From the NCBI GenBank assembly GCA_013350335.1, contig CM023539.1, forward strand, positions 34,396,631-34,460,630: a stretch of DNA of 64,000 nt, written 5' to 3'. Shown piece after piece: positions 1 to 11,114 of the stretch; position 1 is the stretch's first letter; the number at the start of each line of letters is the position of its first letter. Source of the DNA: Chimonanthus salicifolius. Lineage: Eukaryota; Streptophyta; Magnoliopsida; Laurales; Calycanthaceae. The notes under the pieces are model-generated. The model saw only the letters and a program-made list of their open reading frames with translations, did not search any database and was not told the origin of the DNA. Made by a program: the position numbers and the translations under genes.

Positions 1-1054
1 GGTGCTTGAACAAAATCTTCACATCATTCATCACCAACGTGTTCTTATGAAAATGATTACATGCATGACTAGTGTAAAATTCAAATATTATTGGGCTTTA
101 ACCATGGACTTCTTGATGGGCTTTAGCTTGTGAACTTTTGACTGCAGACTTGGACTTAGAGACTGGATCTAAGGTTTAAATATCGGCCGATACATATCGT
201 ATCGGCCGATATATATCGGTTTTTTGAAACCTTGAAATATCGGCCGATACGATAAGTATCGGCCGTACAGTTGGAATATCGGCCGATATGGGCTATAAAC
301 GGTCCCCAATATCGGCCCTAATATCGGCCGATATTCGAAAATATCGGTATTTAAAAAAAAAAAAAAATTTAAAACACCGATACGGTTTTTCGCGGTTTTT
401 CGCGGTTTTCCGCGGTTTTCCACGGTTTACGGTTCTCAGGGGTATTCGCGGTTTTTCGCGGTTTTCGCGGTTTTTCGCGGTTTTCCGCGGTTTTCCAGGG
501 TTTTCTGCGGTTCAGGGTTTACGGTTCTCAGGGTGTCCACGGTTTTTTGCGGTTTTGTCACGGTTCACCACTATTCATCACGGTTTTTTGCGGTTTTTTC
601 ACGGTTCCGATATCGGAGGAGAGAGAAAATGTCGATATCGGTATGAGAGATAAAATTATCGGCCGATATATCGTCCGTATCGGATACCGGCCGATATTTA
701 CATATCGGCCGAGCCGATTTTTTGACCCCTGGACTGGATTAGTGGGCCCATTATGTTGTAAAATTTTACCATCTTTACAATTAAAATCTAAAAAATGATT
801 ATCATAATTCAAATTCTCATAATTGGACTTGAGGTACAATAATTTACAATAAATCTTAAAATTATGTGGTAAAAATTACAAACTTTTCAAATTTGACATT
901 GTGGCCCACTTTTTGCAATTTTATTTCAATTTCTTGTATTTCCAAAATTTACTCCAAAACTCAAAAGTAACATTAAACATATCTAATATTTACAAAATAA
1001 AGACTAACTAATATAATATTAAAGGGTAAAATGATAATTTTACAGTGTTGATCA
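1..1054 (-). mobile_element. Partial Gypsy-type LTR, interrupted by a foreign block
   Basis: The stretch 726-1054 aligns by eye with 4676-5001 of the solo LTR downstream (shared phrases such as TGGCCCACTTTT and AAAGGGTAAAATG), and 90-177 resembles the part just upstream of that in the solo LTR. The two halves are separated by the inserted block at about 178-725. The right end (GATCA at 1054) is followed by CCCCAAACTTAG, which on the minus strand reads as a polypurine tract (AAGTTTGGGG). This places the element on the minus strand with the LTR as its 3' LTR. The other LTR end lies beyond the window. Family assignment to Ty3/Gypsy (Tat/Ogre-like) is inference from the tract and the layout. Confidence 0.6.
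178..725. repeat. Insert made of TATCGGCCGATA palindromes flanking a CGCGGTTTT array
   Basis: Three zones are visible. The left zone (about 180-345) has at least six copies or near copies of the 12-bp palindrome TATCGGCCGATA. The middle (about 385-605) is a loose tandem array of CGCGGTTTTT/CCGCGGTTTTC units. The right zone (about 655-715) has three more TATCGGCCGATA-like copies. The block sits inside LTR sequence whose relative at 4.6 kb lacks it, so it behaves as an insertion. No reading frame in it looks like a protein. It could be a non-autonomous DNA transposon with subterminal repeats; I could not define a target-site duplication. Confidence 0.6.
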
Positions 1055-3300
1055 AATAACCCCAAACTTAGATTTTGCTAATCCTCGAGCAAAACAAAAA
1101 CTAAAAAATAAAATAAAAATCCTAAACTACATCACTTTCGCTGGCGCTCTCGATTGCATTTAGCGTATGCAACAAGCCTTTAAACCCCTAACTCACCACT
1201 AGTGGACGAGTTATAGTCCCGTGTGGGCTTTCAGTGATTATACCCATAGACATCGAATTTTTCAACAAAAACACATAGACAAAAATCTGTCATACAATTC
1301 TAAAATTCATTTTACAAGTCTTATACCCGGAGTGTAGTGTGTGTTAGCCAAATGTTAAGATAGTCTTCTTTTTCCAAACACACACAAGTTTAATAATCAC
1401 TATTAGAAAATGTGCTTTGACTCCAAACCTCACCAGATATATCTCTTAAAAAGACTAATACTTAGAGGTTTGGGTTTATTTTCTCTCAAGGTATATGCGA
1501 GGGAAGTTTATGTATTCAAATCAAATTTTTTCACATATGTATTTAGAAAAGACGGCACAGATCAAAGAAAATAAATAGATCTCATGAATGGATGCCACTT
1601 TCCTAAGAACGTTGAGTCAAACACCATCATTTTCCTTCTTTTGCTCTCCACATGAAATGCCATATTTAGACTTAAAATCAATAGGATGAAACGTAGCTTA
1701 GATGGGGTCAAACCTCACCAACCTTAATACTCCACACACATGAATTTATCATCCTACAATCTGCAAGAACTCATTCCAGCGATTTCACAATGGTCGGATA
1801 TGTCACGTCAGCACAAGGTCTTCACCTTCACCTTCGGTAGTCCCTGCACGGGTACCTTTACCACTCGCGACATGGTAAAGTTGTCTACCTCCAGTTTCGG
1901 TAGTTCTTATAGTGTTCGTCACATCTCACAACTAAATCATTCATAAGCTAACTATATCTTAACTTCTCAATCCTAACTTTCATCTCTTGGAAATACATAC
2001 AACTAAATCCACAATATCAATAAAGACCCACCCACTAACAATACCAACATAACCACTATTTCATAATAGATTCCCTATACGCACTCAAAGGTACAACTAC
2101 CCAAATCTAGTCTCATTGCACATCAGTCCTACAATAACCCAACCGTGTAACTCATTAGTCGTAACCATCTCCATTCGCATACAAGTCATAACACAACTTA
2201 GACAATTTTTTTTTTATAATCTCAATAAAATAAATCACCACTTAAATACATCTTAAAACTCGAGTGTTATGGGTCTCAAAATAAAACACACCAATATTTT
2301 CAAATGACTCAATTGCTCCTCACGCTAAATTAATAGTTCTAATTATCACCATTCAACACTTCAGTGTTTAATCCTGCTTTGACCAAAATTACTTCCCAAC
2401 CTACTAATAACAACTCATAATTACCAAATTGTTCTCAAGACTATTGCCAACGTTCCACAAAGGCACATATGTTTCATCTCAATACCAAATATTATGGACT
2501 CACCCAACTCCATTTATGACATCTTGCTACTCAATGTTAAAAGGTTTAGGGAAAACCAGCCTCTTCCAGTCAAGGCATTCCACCTCAACACTCAAGGTTG
2601 CTCATCCTAACCATCTAAAGCGCATCAACTTCTAGTCCAATCCGCATAACTCATTACTACATCCCTACTGTTTCATGAGAACGGTTTTGGAAATTTCCTA
2701 TCTCCTCTAAATCCTTATTGCTTGAAATTTTCAGTTCTCTACATCAATCCCGACTTAATTTCAAAGGATACATTTGCTCACCAACCACTTTTAAGAAAAT
2801 CGATGCTCTATCACAGCCATCTCTTGAAAACTGACTAGTGGGTCACCAAAACCTCTTGGGTAGGACCTAACACCATATTATCCATTAGGATAACTCCTTG
2901 GAGACTTAAAGTATCATTAAAGTCATTGAAACTCTCAAGACTTCACTTCACTCAAAATCTCTCATAAGGACAAATTTGAGAACTAGATCATTTTCCAAGA
3001 TCAAGTGATCCAATCAACAACAATATTACTAATCCCGATGATCAACTTAACTTTAGTCTAGACAATCTAGCTATAGTCCAATCTACCTAATCTGGGGAGT
3101 TGTTTACGCTTACATGTTGTCTCTTCCAGCCATTCTAGTAAAACTAAAACCTATTCGGTTTCATATCAAGGCAGGAATTCCAAATAGCAACCAAACACCA
3201 ACAAAACCTAAACTTTGTCAAACCACATCTCTTTAGAACACTACATGTTTCTTTGAATCTAGTGTAAAATTTAACTTCACATTTGAAGACTACACATTTG
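1055..3300 (-). other. Non-coding internal region of a Gypsy-type relic
   Basis: No frame longer than about 70 codons is open and none resembles gag or pol. On the minus strand the region ends in the polypurine-like AAGTTTGGGG beside the LTR at 1-1054, preceded by CTCGAGGATTAGCAAAA, a phrase common in the 3' spacer of plant Tat/Ogre elements. It therefore looks like the 3' non-coding part of a Gypsy element whose coding core is lost. Confidence 0.45.
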
Positions 3301-3305
3301 CTACC

Positions 3306-5001
3306 TGATGTGATTTTAAATTAACTCGCAAGTGCACGAACTAGTTGATAGTGTAGTTTATGAGTGCGAGGTCGTATCCAAGAGAAATCAACAAAATATA
3401 TGTACGAAATAAAAAATGGCACTATTAAAATAATGTGACTTAATAAAATAATTTTCTAAAACAAGGAGTTATAATCTTAATTTAGCACAAAAATTAATTA
3501 ATTATCTAGTTTTATTAGTTAACATAAATTTTGATTAAAATGGTGGAGTAAATTTAAATGACCTCAATCTAATTTAAAATGTAAATTTAAGAAACAAAAT
3601 AAAATATTTCTAACCTAGTTAAATCATTTTGAGGATTTTTAAGAAAGAATAAAATAAAACAATAATAATAAATTATTTACGTATTTTACAATGGAATCAA
3701 CACAAGTATCGAAGACGGCATGTTATCCTATTTAAAAAATAAAATCATGGCCTAAACTATGAAATATTCTGGAATTATAAAATATAATTCAAATTCATCA
3801 TTTATTAAAATTCTAAATAGAATAATTACGTCGTCCATTAAATCAGAAATTTTCAATTCAAGCCTTAAGCTTGAGCGAGATTTAAACTTACATTTTCCAG
3901 ATCTAAAATAAACCGTTTTTTAAAAGAACCTTAGACTGGAAAATTGGTCAAGTTCTACTAATCCTAACAGGGGTTCCACTTTTCCTTGAAAAATTCTAAA
4001 ATTAATTTGTTCCATAAATTTCATAAAAAGAATTAAAATAAAATTAAAAACCATCACTATAAAATATTCAATAATTGGGAACACCATAAATCTAAAGAAA
4101 CCGCCATGAATTTCATTTAAAAAATGGAAATAATGAAATACAATCCTTTGGACATCATTATATAAAAATAAAATAAATAACTTAAAAGAAATTAAATATT
4201 TTTTTCTTGGCCTTTAGTCGTCCAACTTCAGCTCCTTCAGTGCCTTGTCCGGTTCAGCTTTCAATGGACCCACAGCCATCAATTTATAGGAGTCAGAAGA
4301 GATGAGATAAGGGACCCTTCAAATTCAGCGAAGATGAGGGACCTCATTCAAATTCAACCGATTTTATCCCTTTTTTCTCTCTGTTGAGATAGGCTAACAC
4401 CATCTTATCTCTGATTTTCCTTTATCCTTATCTTCTCTATTTTCTTCTACTGTTACTGAGTTTCAAAAACTGCATAGTAAGATGGGTTGCTCGGCCTTCC
4501 TCTCTCTTATCTCTTCCGATCATCTCGATCGGCAAAACCAATTTTTTCTACCTTATCTCTTCTTCAAACGAAATTCACTGGTCCCACTTGGTCTTTTGGA
4601 CTTGGATCCCATACTTGGACTTTTATCTGGCCCGAAATACTAGTGGACTTTGGCATATACACTTCAGACTCGAATAGTGGGTCCATTTGTGTGTTTATAA
4701 ATTTCTACCACCTTTACAATTTAACACAGTCTAAAAAAATATTATCATAATTCAAACTCTCATATCCGGATCTGAATTATAATAATTTACAATAATTCCA
4801 AATCAAATTAGGTGGTAAAAATTATAAACTTTCCAAAAATAAGACTATGGCCCACTTTTCTCCATTTTAATTCATTTTTCTTGTATTCTCACAAATATAC
4901 TGCAAAACTTGAAAACCCTATTAAACGCATCTAATATTCACAAATCAAAGGCTAACTAAACAAAAATTAAAGGGTAAAATGGTAATTTTCAGTGCTCAAC
5001 A
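3306..5001 (-). mobile_element. Solo LTR (1,696 bp) with perfect 5-bp target duplication
   Basis: On the minus strand it begins TGTTGAGCACTG and ends AATCACATCA, the expected TG...CA. CTACC directly precedes it (3301-3305) and directly follows it (5002-5006), a perfect target-site duplication. No internal domain is attached, so it is a solo LTR left by recombination between two LTRs. Near its 3' end (minus sense) lies the phrase GTGCACTTGCGAGTTAATTT, typical of plant Gypsy LTRs. It is related to the LTR at 1-1054, and lacks the TATCGG block. Confidence 0.85.
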
Positions 5002-5123
5002 CTACCCCCCTTAAATATTTTTACCTCATTCAGCCTAGGGAAAAAGGGGTCTAATTTGTCTCTAATCTCATGCCCAACCTCGTACTCAAAGTCCGAGAGT
5101 TGAACCCAAGCTCTGACACCACA
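5002..5123 (-). other. Primer-binding-site and polypurine-like motifs of a Gypsy relic
   Basis: On the minus strand 5110-5121 reads TGGTGTCAGAGC, one base from the initiator-Met tRNA primer site TGGTATCAGAGC. About 100 bp further on the same strand lies TTAAGGGGGGTAG, a polypurine-like tract (about 5003-5016). Such motifs normally lie kilobases apart, at opposite ends of the internal region. Either the coding core has been deleted or the G-run is fortuitous. Confidence 0.5.
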
Positions 5124-7000
5124 TGTAACGCCTCGCTCCTTCTACAACATAAACAGGTCATAACCCGTTTAACTGCAAATTGAATGGGGTGTGATCCAAC
5201 ACAACAACATAACTATCGGGTCTTACATCACAGATTTGTGGCTGGGGGACAAATCTTTTTATATATATTAAAAAGATTATACATAAAATAAATAAACCCA
5301 TCAAATCCTTCATGCTCAACTACACCTTGCTCAAATCTTAATGTCATCCACAAAAAAATGAAAGGGACAACTTCTGCTATTAATATTAAATCTAATCTCA
5401 CAGATCTGCTCACAACCCAATCCATAAAAATAAAATCAACTAATATTCTCAAAATTCTCAGATAATCGAGTCTTAAAAAATAAATAATACCAATAATTAT
5501 GTTCAACCACATAATTCAACCCCATGCTAAACATCTAAATATTCATCCATAGCAGCTTCTAATTATCGGCATTCTCCTCCAAACCTAAATCAAGAGGATT
5601 ACCTGCAATGTAAGGGGTGTGAGCTCTAAGGCAAATGAAAAAATACAATAACACATATCCAACATGATATATAATAAATACAATCTTGAAGCATAATTAA
5701 ATAAATATGCGTTTAATGTCCATGCACTATGCCATGCAATGCAAAAATGTTCAATGCACATGCTCGGTGCATCATCCATCCACAACACTACCCACTGTAT
5801 TTTGTGGTCTTCCCGCCGAAACAAGGCCTACAATCTACCACAGCGTGGTACTTCCCATATATAATGGGGCCTACATAGCACAACCACCCACCAAATAATA
5901 GTTTTTGTGATCTCTCATGGCCTAACAAACCCAACCTACAACATGCGTGATACTTCTCACTAAAAGCGAGGCCTCAAACTGCCACCGTCGTGGTCATCAT
6001 AAAATATCACGGCCGACACCTCCAAACCCATCTCATTAATATGAAGATGTCATGCTCAATGTCATGTCTACCATGCATTATCTCTATCATCATGCCAGAT
6101 GTGTCATCATGCTATGAATCTAAATATTATCCACATGCTTTAAACAGTGATATAAGATTTCAAATTATTCTAAGTATCATATACATGTTCCACTATATCA
6201 ACATTTATCTCAATAATATTACATATGCGTAATAACAAATCACATCACATCATTATTGTCATAGCAATTCAATTATCATAAACAAATATCTATTCTCCAC
6301 AAACAACCTCAAACAATAACAACACATTCATCCAAGTCAAGTATAATTATTAGACCTTTCAACAATGTCAGCAGCTAATTTCCAACTATCTAGGCAGATT
6401 GAGTCTCCTCACGACCTATTAGAATACTTAGTCAATCCCCTTACATTACTGTGAGTAAGCACCGGATTATGCCACTGTTCCAACATATTATACCCAGTCT
6501 ATTTCATAGGTCCAATGTTATATTCCCACGACACATTACATAATGCAATATTTTCCATTGCTCAATCACATAAACAAAAATAGAGAATATCATATACAAC
6601 CAAAGTATAGTGTATTGTTTTTCCTCAGCTAGAAGTTTGTGAAGGGGACTTGTGCGAACCGAAATCCAAAACCTTAAAGGGAAGACGAGTCTTGAAATCC
6701 AAAGTTTGCCGCGATACGTTTAAAAGATTCCAAGTACGATTAATGTGGAGATTATTAAGTTTCTTTAGCAATTTACATAGAAGTGAGGTATTTTGCTGTC
6801 TCGACTATGATCTATGGGTTATCCAAAGGTCCAGGGTTAAAGGTGAAGGTTGACTCTATATGCTACATGGCCGAACGTTACCTAATTCAACTTGGTGTTA
6901 ATAAACATTGAAGACCTTGTCTAAGCATATGTAATTGTTCTTTCAAGTTCAAAATTTAACCAATCCGACTTAATGAAGTGATAGTGATTGCAAGATAATT
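5124..7000 (-). mobile_element. LTR-like DNA next to a primer-binding site (Tekay/Del-like, far end undefined)
   Basis: The left end reads TGTAACGCCTCG, the reverse complement of an LTR 3' end, and abuts the primer-binding motif at 5110-5121, so this should be the 5' LTR of a minus-strand element. Similar GTAACGCC or TCACGCCTCG ends occur at 11.1 kb and 17.1 kb. There is no protein-coding frame. The right limit is a guess; 7000-7600 is AT-rich DNA in which I see nothing. Confidence 0.4.
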
Positions 7001-7599
7001 ACATGAATTGAATGAGACCATAAGTTCTTTTTAAGAACAAGCATTCAAGTTAAAAATCATACCTTATAAAATAGAATAATAACAATAATAACGATAATGA
7101 TATAAAAAAAAAAAAATACTCTTCCCCTCATGATTTGCTCTCTTTTCTCAAAACAGTTTGAATAGAAATATGAAAGTCGTATAGTAACATTGGTAGTAAA
7201 AAAAATCAATATCATAAATCAATGAATTTATATATTTATATTTTAAATAGTAACAATTGCAATAAAAGGTCTTAATTCATAAGCCCAGTTAATCTGGTGG
7301 ACTAGAATAAAAAAGTGAATGTTCAACTACTAGACTAGGCAAGAATTAACTGTTTAAAATAAAAGTGTTGTCATAGTGGGTTTAACACGTATACATATAT
7401 TTTCAAATTTAGACATGACCTCAAATCTGTAATAATATGGATTCACTTCGATATATATAAAATAATTAAAGATTCAAAATATACCAGTACATATAAAATA
7501 AAAACTTTTACGCTTTTGTATTAATAATCACTTGCGTGTTTAAACCATTTTTTTTTCACCATAGCAATATAATAAGTAAATAAATAGTTAATTTATAAG

Positions 7600-9828
7600 T
7601 TTTAGTCCCTAAGGACGTGATAAATTGTATAGGGAACAAATCTAGGGGGTTGGATTTGAAAATCGGGATCCATGACCCACACCATTGTGATTCCCGAGTT
7701 CCCTGTACTCGGTTCGCACTCTGCAGTTTTTGCAAAGTAACTGTTTAAAAAGGACAGGCTTTGGAACCTGTCTTGGAACATCCGAGACAAGTTCCGAAGG
7801 CTCGGAACAATCCGAGGGAACAATGATGTTCCGAGAAACCTCAAAAGGAATACTGTCTCGGAACCTGGCTCAATCACTCCGAGGCCAAATTCTGAGGAGA
7901 CTGTAAAGTTAGAGAACACTTAAATAGAAGAAAATACGGTTAAGTCTATATGAGAACCAAAGTCTCGGAACCTGGCTTGGAAATACCGAGGCCAAGTTCC
8001 GAGCACTGTAACATGAATGAAATCAGTAATTCACTCGGAAGTAACGAGAGAGGATTAGTAGTTCTGAAGTCTCAGAACCTGGCTCGGAAGTACTGAGACC
8101 AAGTTCCGAGCACTATATTGCATAACAAAACCAGTAAGTCTCTCGAAAGTGTCGAGAGAGGACTTGAAGCTCTGAACCATCGGAACTTGATTCAAAAGTA
8201 CTAAAGGCAAGTTCCGAGCAGAACATTGTATGACTAGAATTAGTAGGTCTCTCGAAAGTACCGAGAGAGGACCTGAAGTGCCGAACCCTTAGAACTTGAT
8301 TCGGAAGTACCGAAGGCAAATTCTAGCAGACCACTGACCCAGTGTACGTCGGAATGAGCCGAATGAGACCCTGATGATCCAAAGTTTCGGAACAAGCTTC
8401 GGAAGTTCCGAACTGATGACCCAAGTTCCGAGACCACATTGTTGGGTTAGACACGAACGTAAGATTAACGAGACATCATTAAATGAGAAATTAATGAAAG
8501 TGATAAGTGTAGATTGAAAAACAAGACACGAACTGATTGTACAGTTTATTTTCATTTATGAACAGAACCAGAGGATCGGAGAGTGATCTAGGAGCTGTAC
8601 GTACCACATAGTTCACTCCTGTACGGAATCCTATTGATCAAATAGATTTTTTCTACTTTCTTGAAGTATCACATGATTATTATGTATGTTAAATTACTAT
8701 TCAATTTCAATGCATGATTTGTATAATTTATCGATTTGTATCTTATGTGGGATAGAAATAGATGAATCAAATGTTAGGAGATGATAAACTCTAACCTGAT
8801 AATTGAAATGAAATAACTATTCTGTATGGCCGCGTCCGTGGGTTACATAATATGTCATATTAATTGGGTAGAAAGCTCTAAGGTCAGTAGAAGTCTCGCA
8901 CAGGAGTATGGGTGTGTATCACTCTCCTGGTAATTCCGGTTAAATACTAGTATTGGGTAGTAACTCACAGCTGATGCTTCAGGAAAGCTACGGACATAAT
9001 GGCCAATGATTATAACTGTTTAATGAGAGTATGATAGAGAGAAATGCATGGGCATGAGAAGGGTTTGCATCAATTCATGTTACCATGGCATTTGTATTAT
9101 ATTATTTTGATGAGTTATCAAAAGTATTATGATTATGATTTGATTATGAATTTGTTTTGAATGCTTTATGAGTATGAGATATGAACTGATTTTGAAATAT
9201 GGGATGGGGATGATTTTCAATTGAATTATATGATATGAAGAACTTACACATGTTTTCCCTCGATTTTATATATATATCACATGTTGGTACCCACTTTGAT
9301 GAGAATTCCTATTGGGCGTTGACTGAGCCCACAATACTCTTTTTTTTTAGAAATTAATACATGAAGGGAGAAAGGTGACGAGGTTGGACCAAACAATAGC
9401 CTGGCGTAGAGGATGATGGAAGCAAAACGAAGGATTTCGTAGAGTCTTGCATTTTAATATTATTAGAGGACTAAACAGTTATGAGGGAGTTATGTGTTTG
9501 AGAAATTATTTGAGGATGTATGAACTCCTAGTGAGATTGTTAAACCTTTTATTTGAGAAATGATCTTATGGGATTATTGTTATCCTTTGCTTTGGATTGA
9601 GAATGATTGAATAAATGTTTTAAATGTATATAATTCTGCAAATGTAAGTTAGTGTGTTGCCAATTATACAAAGACTCTGTCCATGTGCACGGACTAGTTG
9701 GGCTAGTTGAGGGTCGAATCTTCGGATTCGGGCTTGACTCGCGTCGTGGCGCTCTCCCCTCTCTTCTCGTCTTTATTTATTATTGAATAAATACTCTAAT
9801 AATTAGGGGGAGAGAGAGGGGAGCTACA
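7600..9828 (+). mobile_element. Second LTR-like block, plus orientation
   Basis: Its last 170 bp (about 9660-9828: CACGGACTAGTTGGGC, then GGGCTTGACTCGCGTCGTGGC, then a pyrimidine/purine-rich end in CTACA) match in order the last 170 bp of the solo LTR that ends at 17101 (GTCCACGCACACG, then GGACTTAGCTCGTGTCGTGAC, ending GTTACA). This identifies it as an LTR 3' end of a related family. The 5' limit is not defined and no target duplication was found. It carries the 108-bp tandem repeats at 7961-8335. Confidence 0.5.
7961..8335 (+). repeat. About 3.4 tandem copies of a 107-109-bp repeat with hairpin cores
   Basis: Units start near 7961, 8068, 8176 and 8285. Each begins (T)CTCGGAACCTGG-like, continues with a TCGGAAGTACCGA-like palindrome and CAAGTTCCGAGCA, and, in the complete units, ends with CTCTCGAAAGTACCGAGAGAGG, itself a stem-loop. 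The copies have diverged by scattered substitutions, with almost no length change. It lies inside LTR-like DNA and is not protein coding. Confidence 0.75.
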
Positions 9829-9889
9829 ATAGGTGAGTGTGGGAAATGGGAAGGATGAAGATGGTTAGGTGGGTGAATGGATATGGGTG

Positions 9890-11110
9890 TTCAAATCAAT
9901 CTTGGCAAACATGATCTGCTATTGGGACCTCGTTCTCTTCTTCAGGAATGTGGAACTCTAAATATGGCTTTAACAGTTCCCATTAACTTTGAATGCACGA
10001 CCACTCATAGGATGCCTGATATGTACTACCCCATGTGGAAACACTGATGAAACAATGAATGGACGTGTCCATTTGGGCCTTAACTTCTCAGGAAAAAGAT
10101 GCAGCTTTGAATCGTACTACAAGACCTTTTGACTAACTGTAAAAGATTTTCTCAAGATGTGTTTGTCATGAAACACTTTCATCCGGTTTTTGTACCTTTT
10201 GGCCGTGTCATAGGCTTCATTTCGTAATTCCTCCAGCCCAACTAGCTGAAGTTTCCGATATTGTCCCGTAGAGTCTAGAGCAAAATTGAAGTTTTTGATT
10301 GCCCAATAGGCTTCGTGCTCTAGCTCGATCGGAAGATAACATGCCTTCCGATAAACCAGACGGAAGGGTGACATTCCTATAGGTGTCTTGAAAGTTGTAC
10401 GGTACACCCATAGTGCATCAATGAGTCTGGAAGACCAGTCTTTCTGAATTGGATTGACTGTCTTCTCAAGAATATGCTTAATCGCTCTATTCAAAATTTT
10501 CACTTGGCCACTTGTTTACGGGTGATAGGGAGTAGCCACCTTGTGCGTCACCCCATATGATTTCAACAAGTTGTCAAATGGGCGATTACCTCTATCACTA
10601 ATGATGGTTCATGGAATTCCAAATCTAGATAAAGCATTTTCTTTAAGGAAACGGATGACAACCTTGTGGTCCTTGGTTTTTTATGTCACTGCTTCGACCC
10701 ACTTTGACACATAGTCAACCCCTACGAGGATATAGAAATTGCTAAAAAAGTTAGGGAATGGTCCCATGAAATCAATGCCCCAAACATCGAAAAGCTCAAT
10801 GGTTAGGATGGAGTTTAAAGGCATCATATTTCTATGGGAGATACTACTAATCTTTGACATCTATTACACGAGACGTAGAAAGTATGAGTGTCTAGAAACA
10901 TGGAGGGCTAATAAAATCCACACTTTAAGATTTTTGTAGTTGTCTTTCTAGTGCTAAAGTGCTATCATAGACCTGGTCATGGCAGAAACTTATGACACGC
11001 TGTTGCTCTTCTTCTGGGATATAATGACGAATGATTTGGTCCGTACTATATTTAAACAGATATGGGTCATCCCTACTTCATTGTAGTATTATGATGATGA
11101 TCCTTCATTA
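9890..11110 (-). pseudogene. Decayed Ty3/Gypsy (OTA, Athila/Tat-like) integrase
   Basis: Reading the minus strand from about 11.1 kb downward, translated blocks follow the order of a plant Gypsy integrase: [12 protein letters not shown] (first Asp), a [10 protein letters not shown] block, IISDRGNRPF (second Asp), then [18 protein letters not shown]. Family members have Glu where this copy has Lys in GQVK, so the third catalytic residue appears lost. The longest open part (10117-10503) includes [17 protein letters not shown] and ends in a HDKHILRK block, characteristic of OTA Gypsy elements. Stops interrupt several places (for example just before TSGQ). Reverse transcriptase and RNase H are absent on the upstream side, where a repeat starts at about 11115. 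It is non-functional. Confidence 0.85.
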
Positions 11111-11114
11111 AATT

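Noticed and set aside
288..653. Open frame of 121 codons rich in Arg/Phe
   Set aside because: It is a translation of the CGCGGTTTT array with no codon signal or homology.
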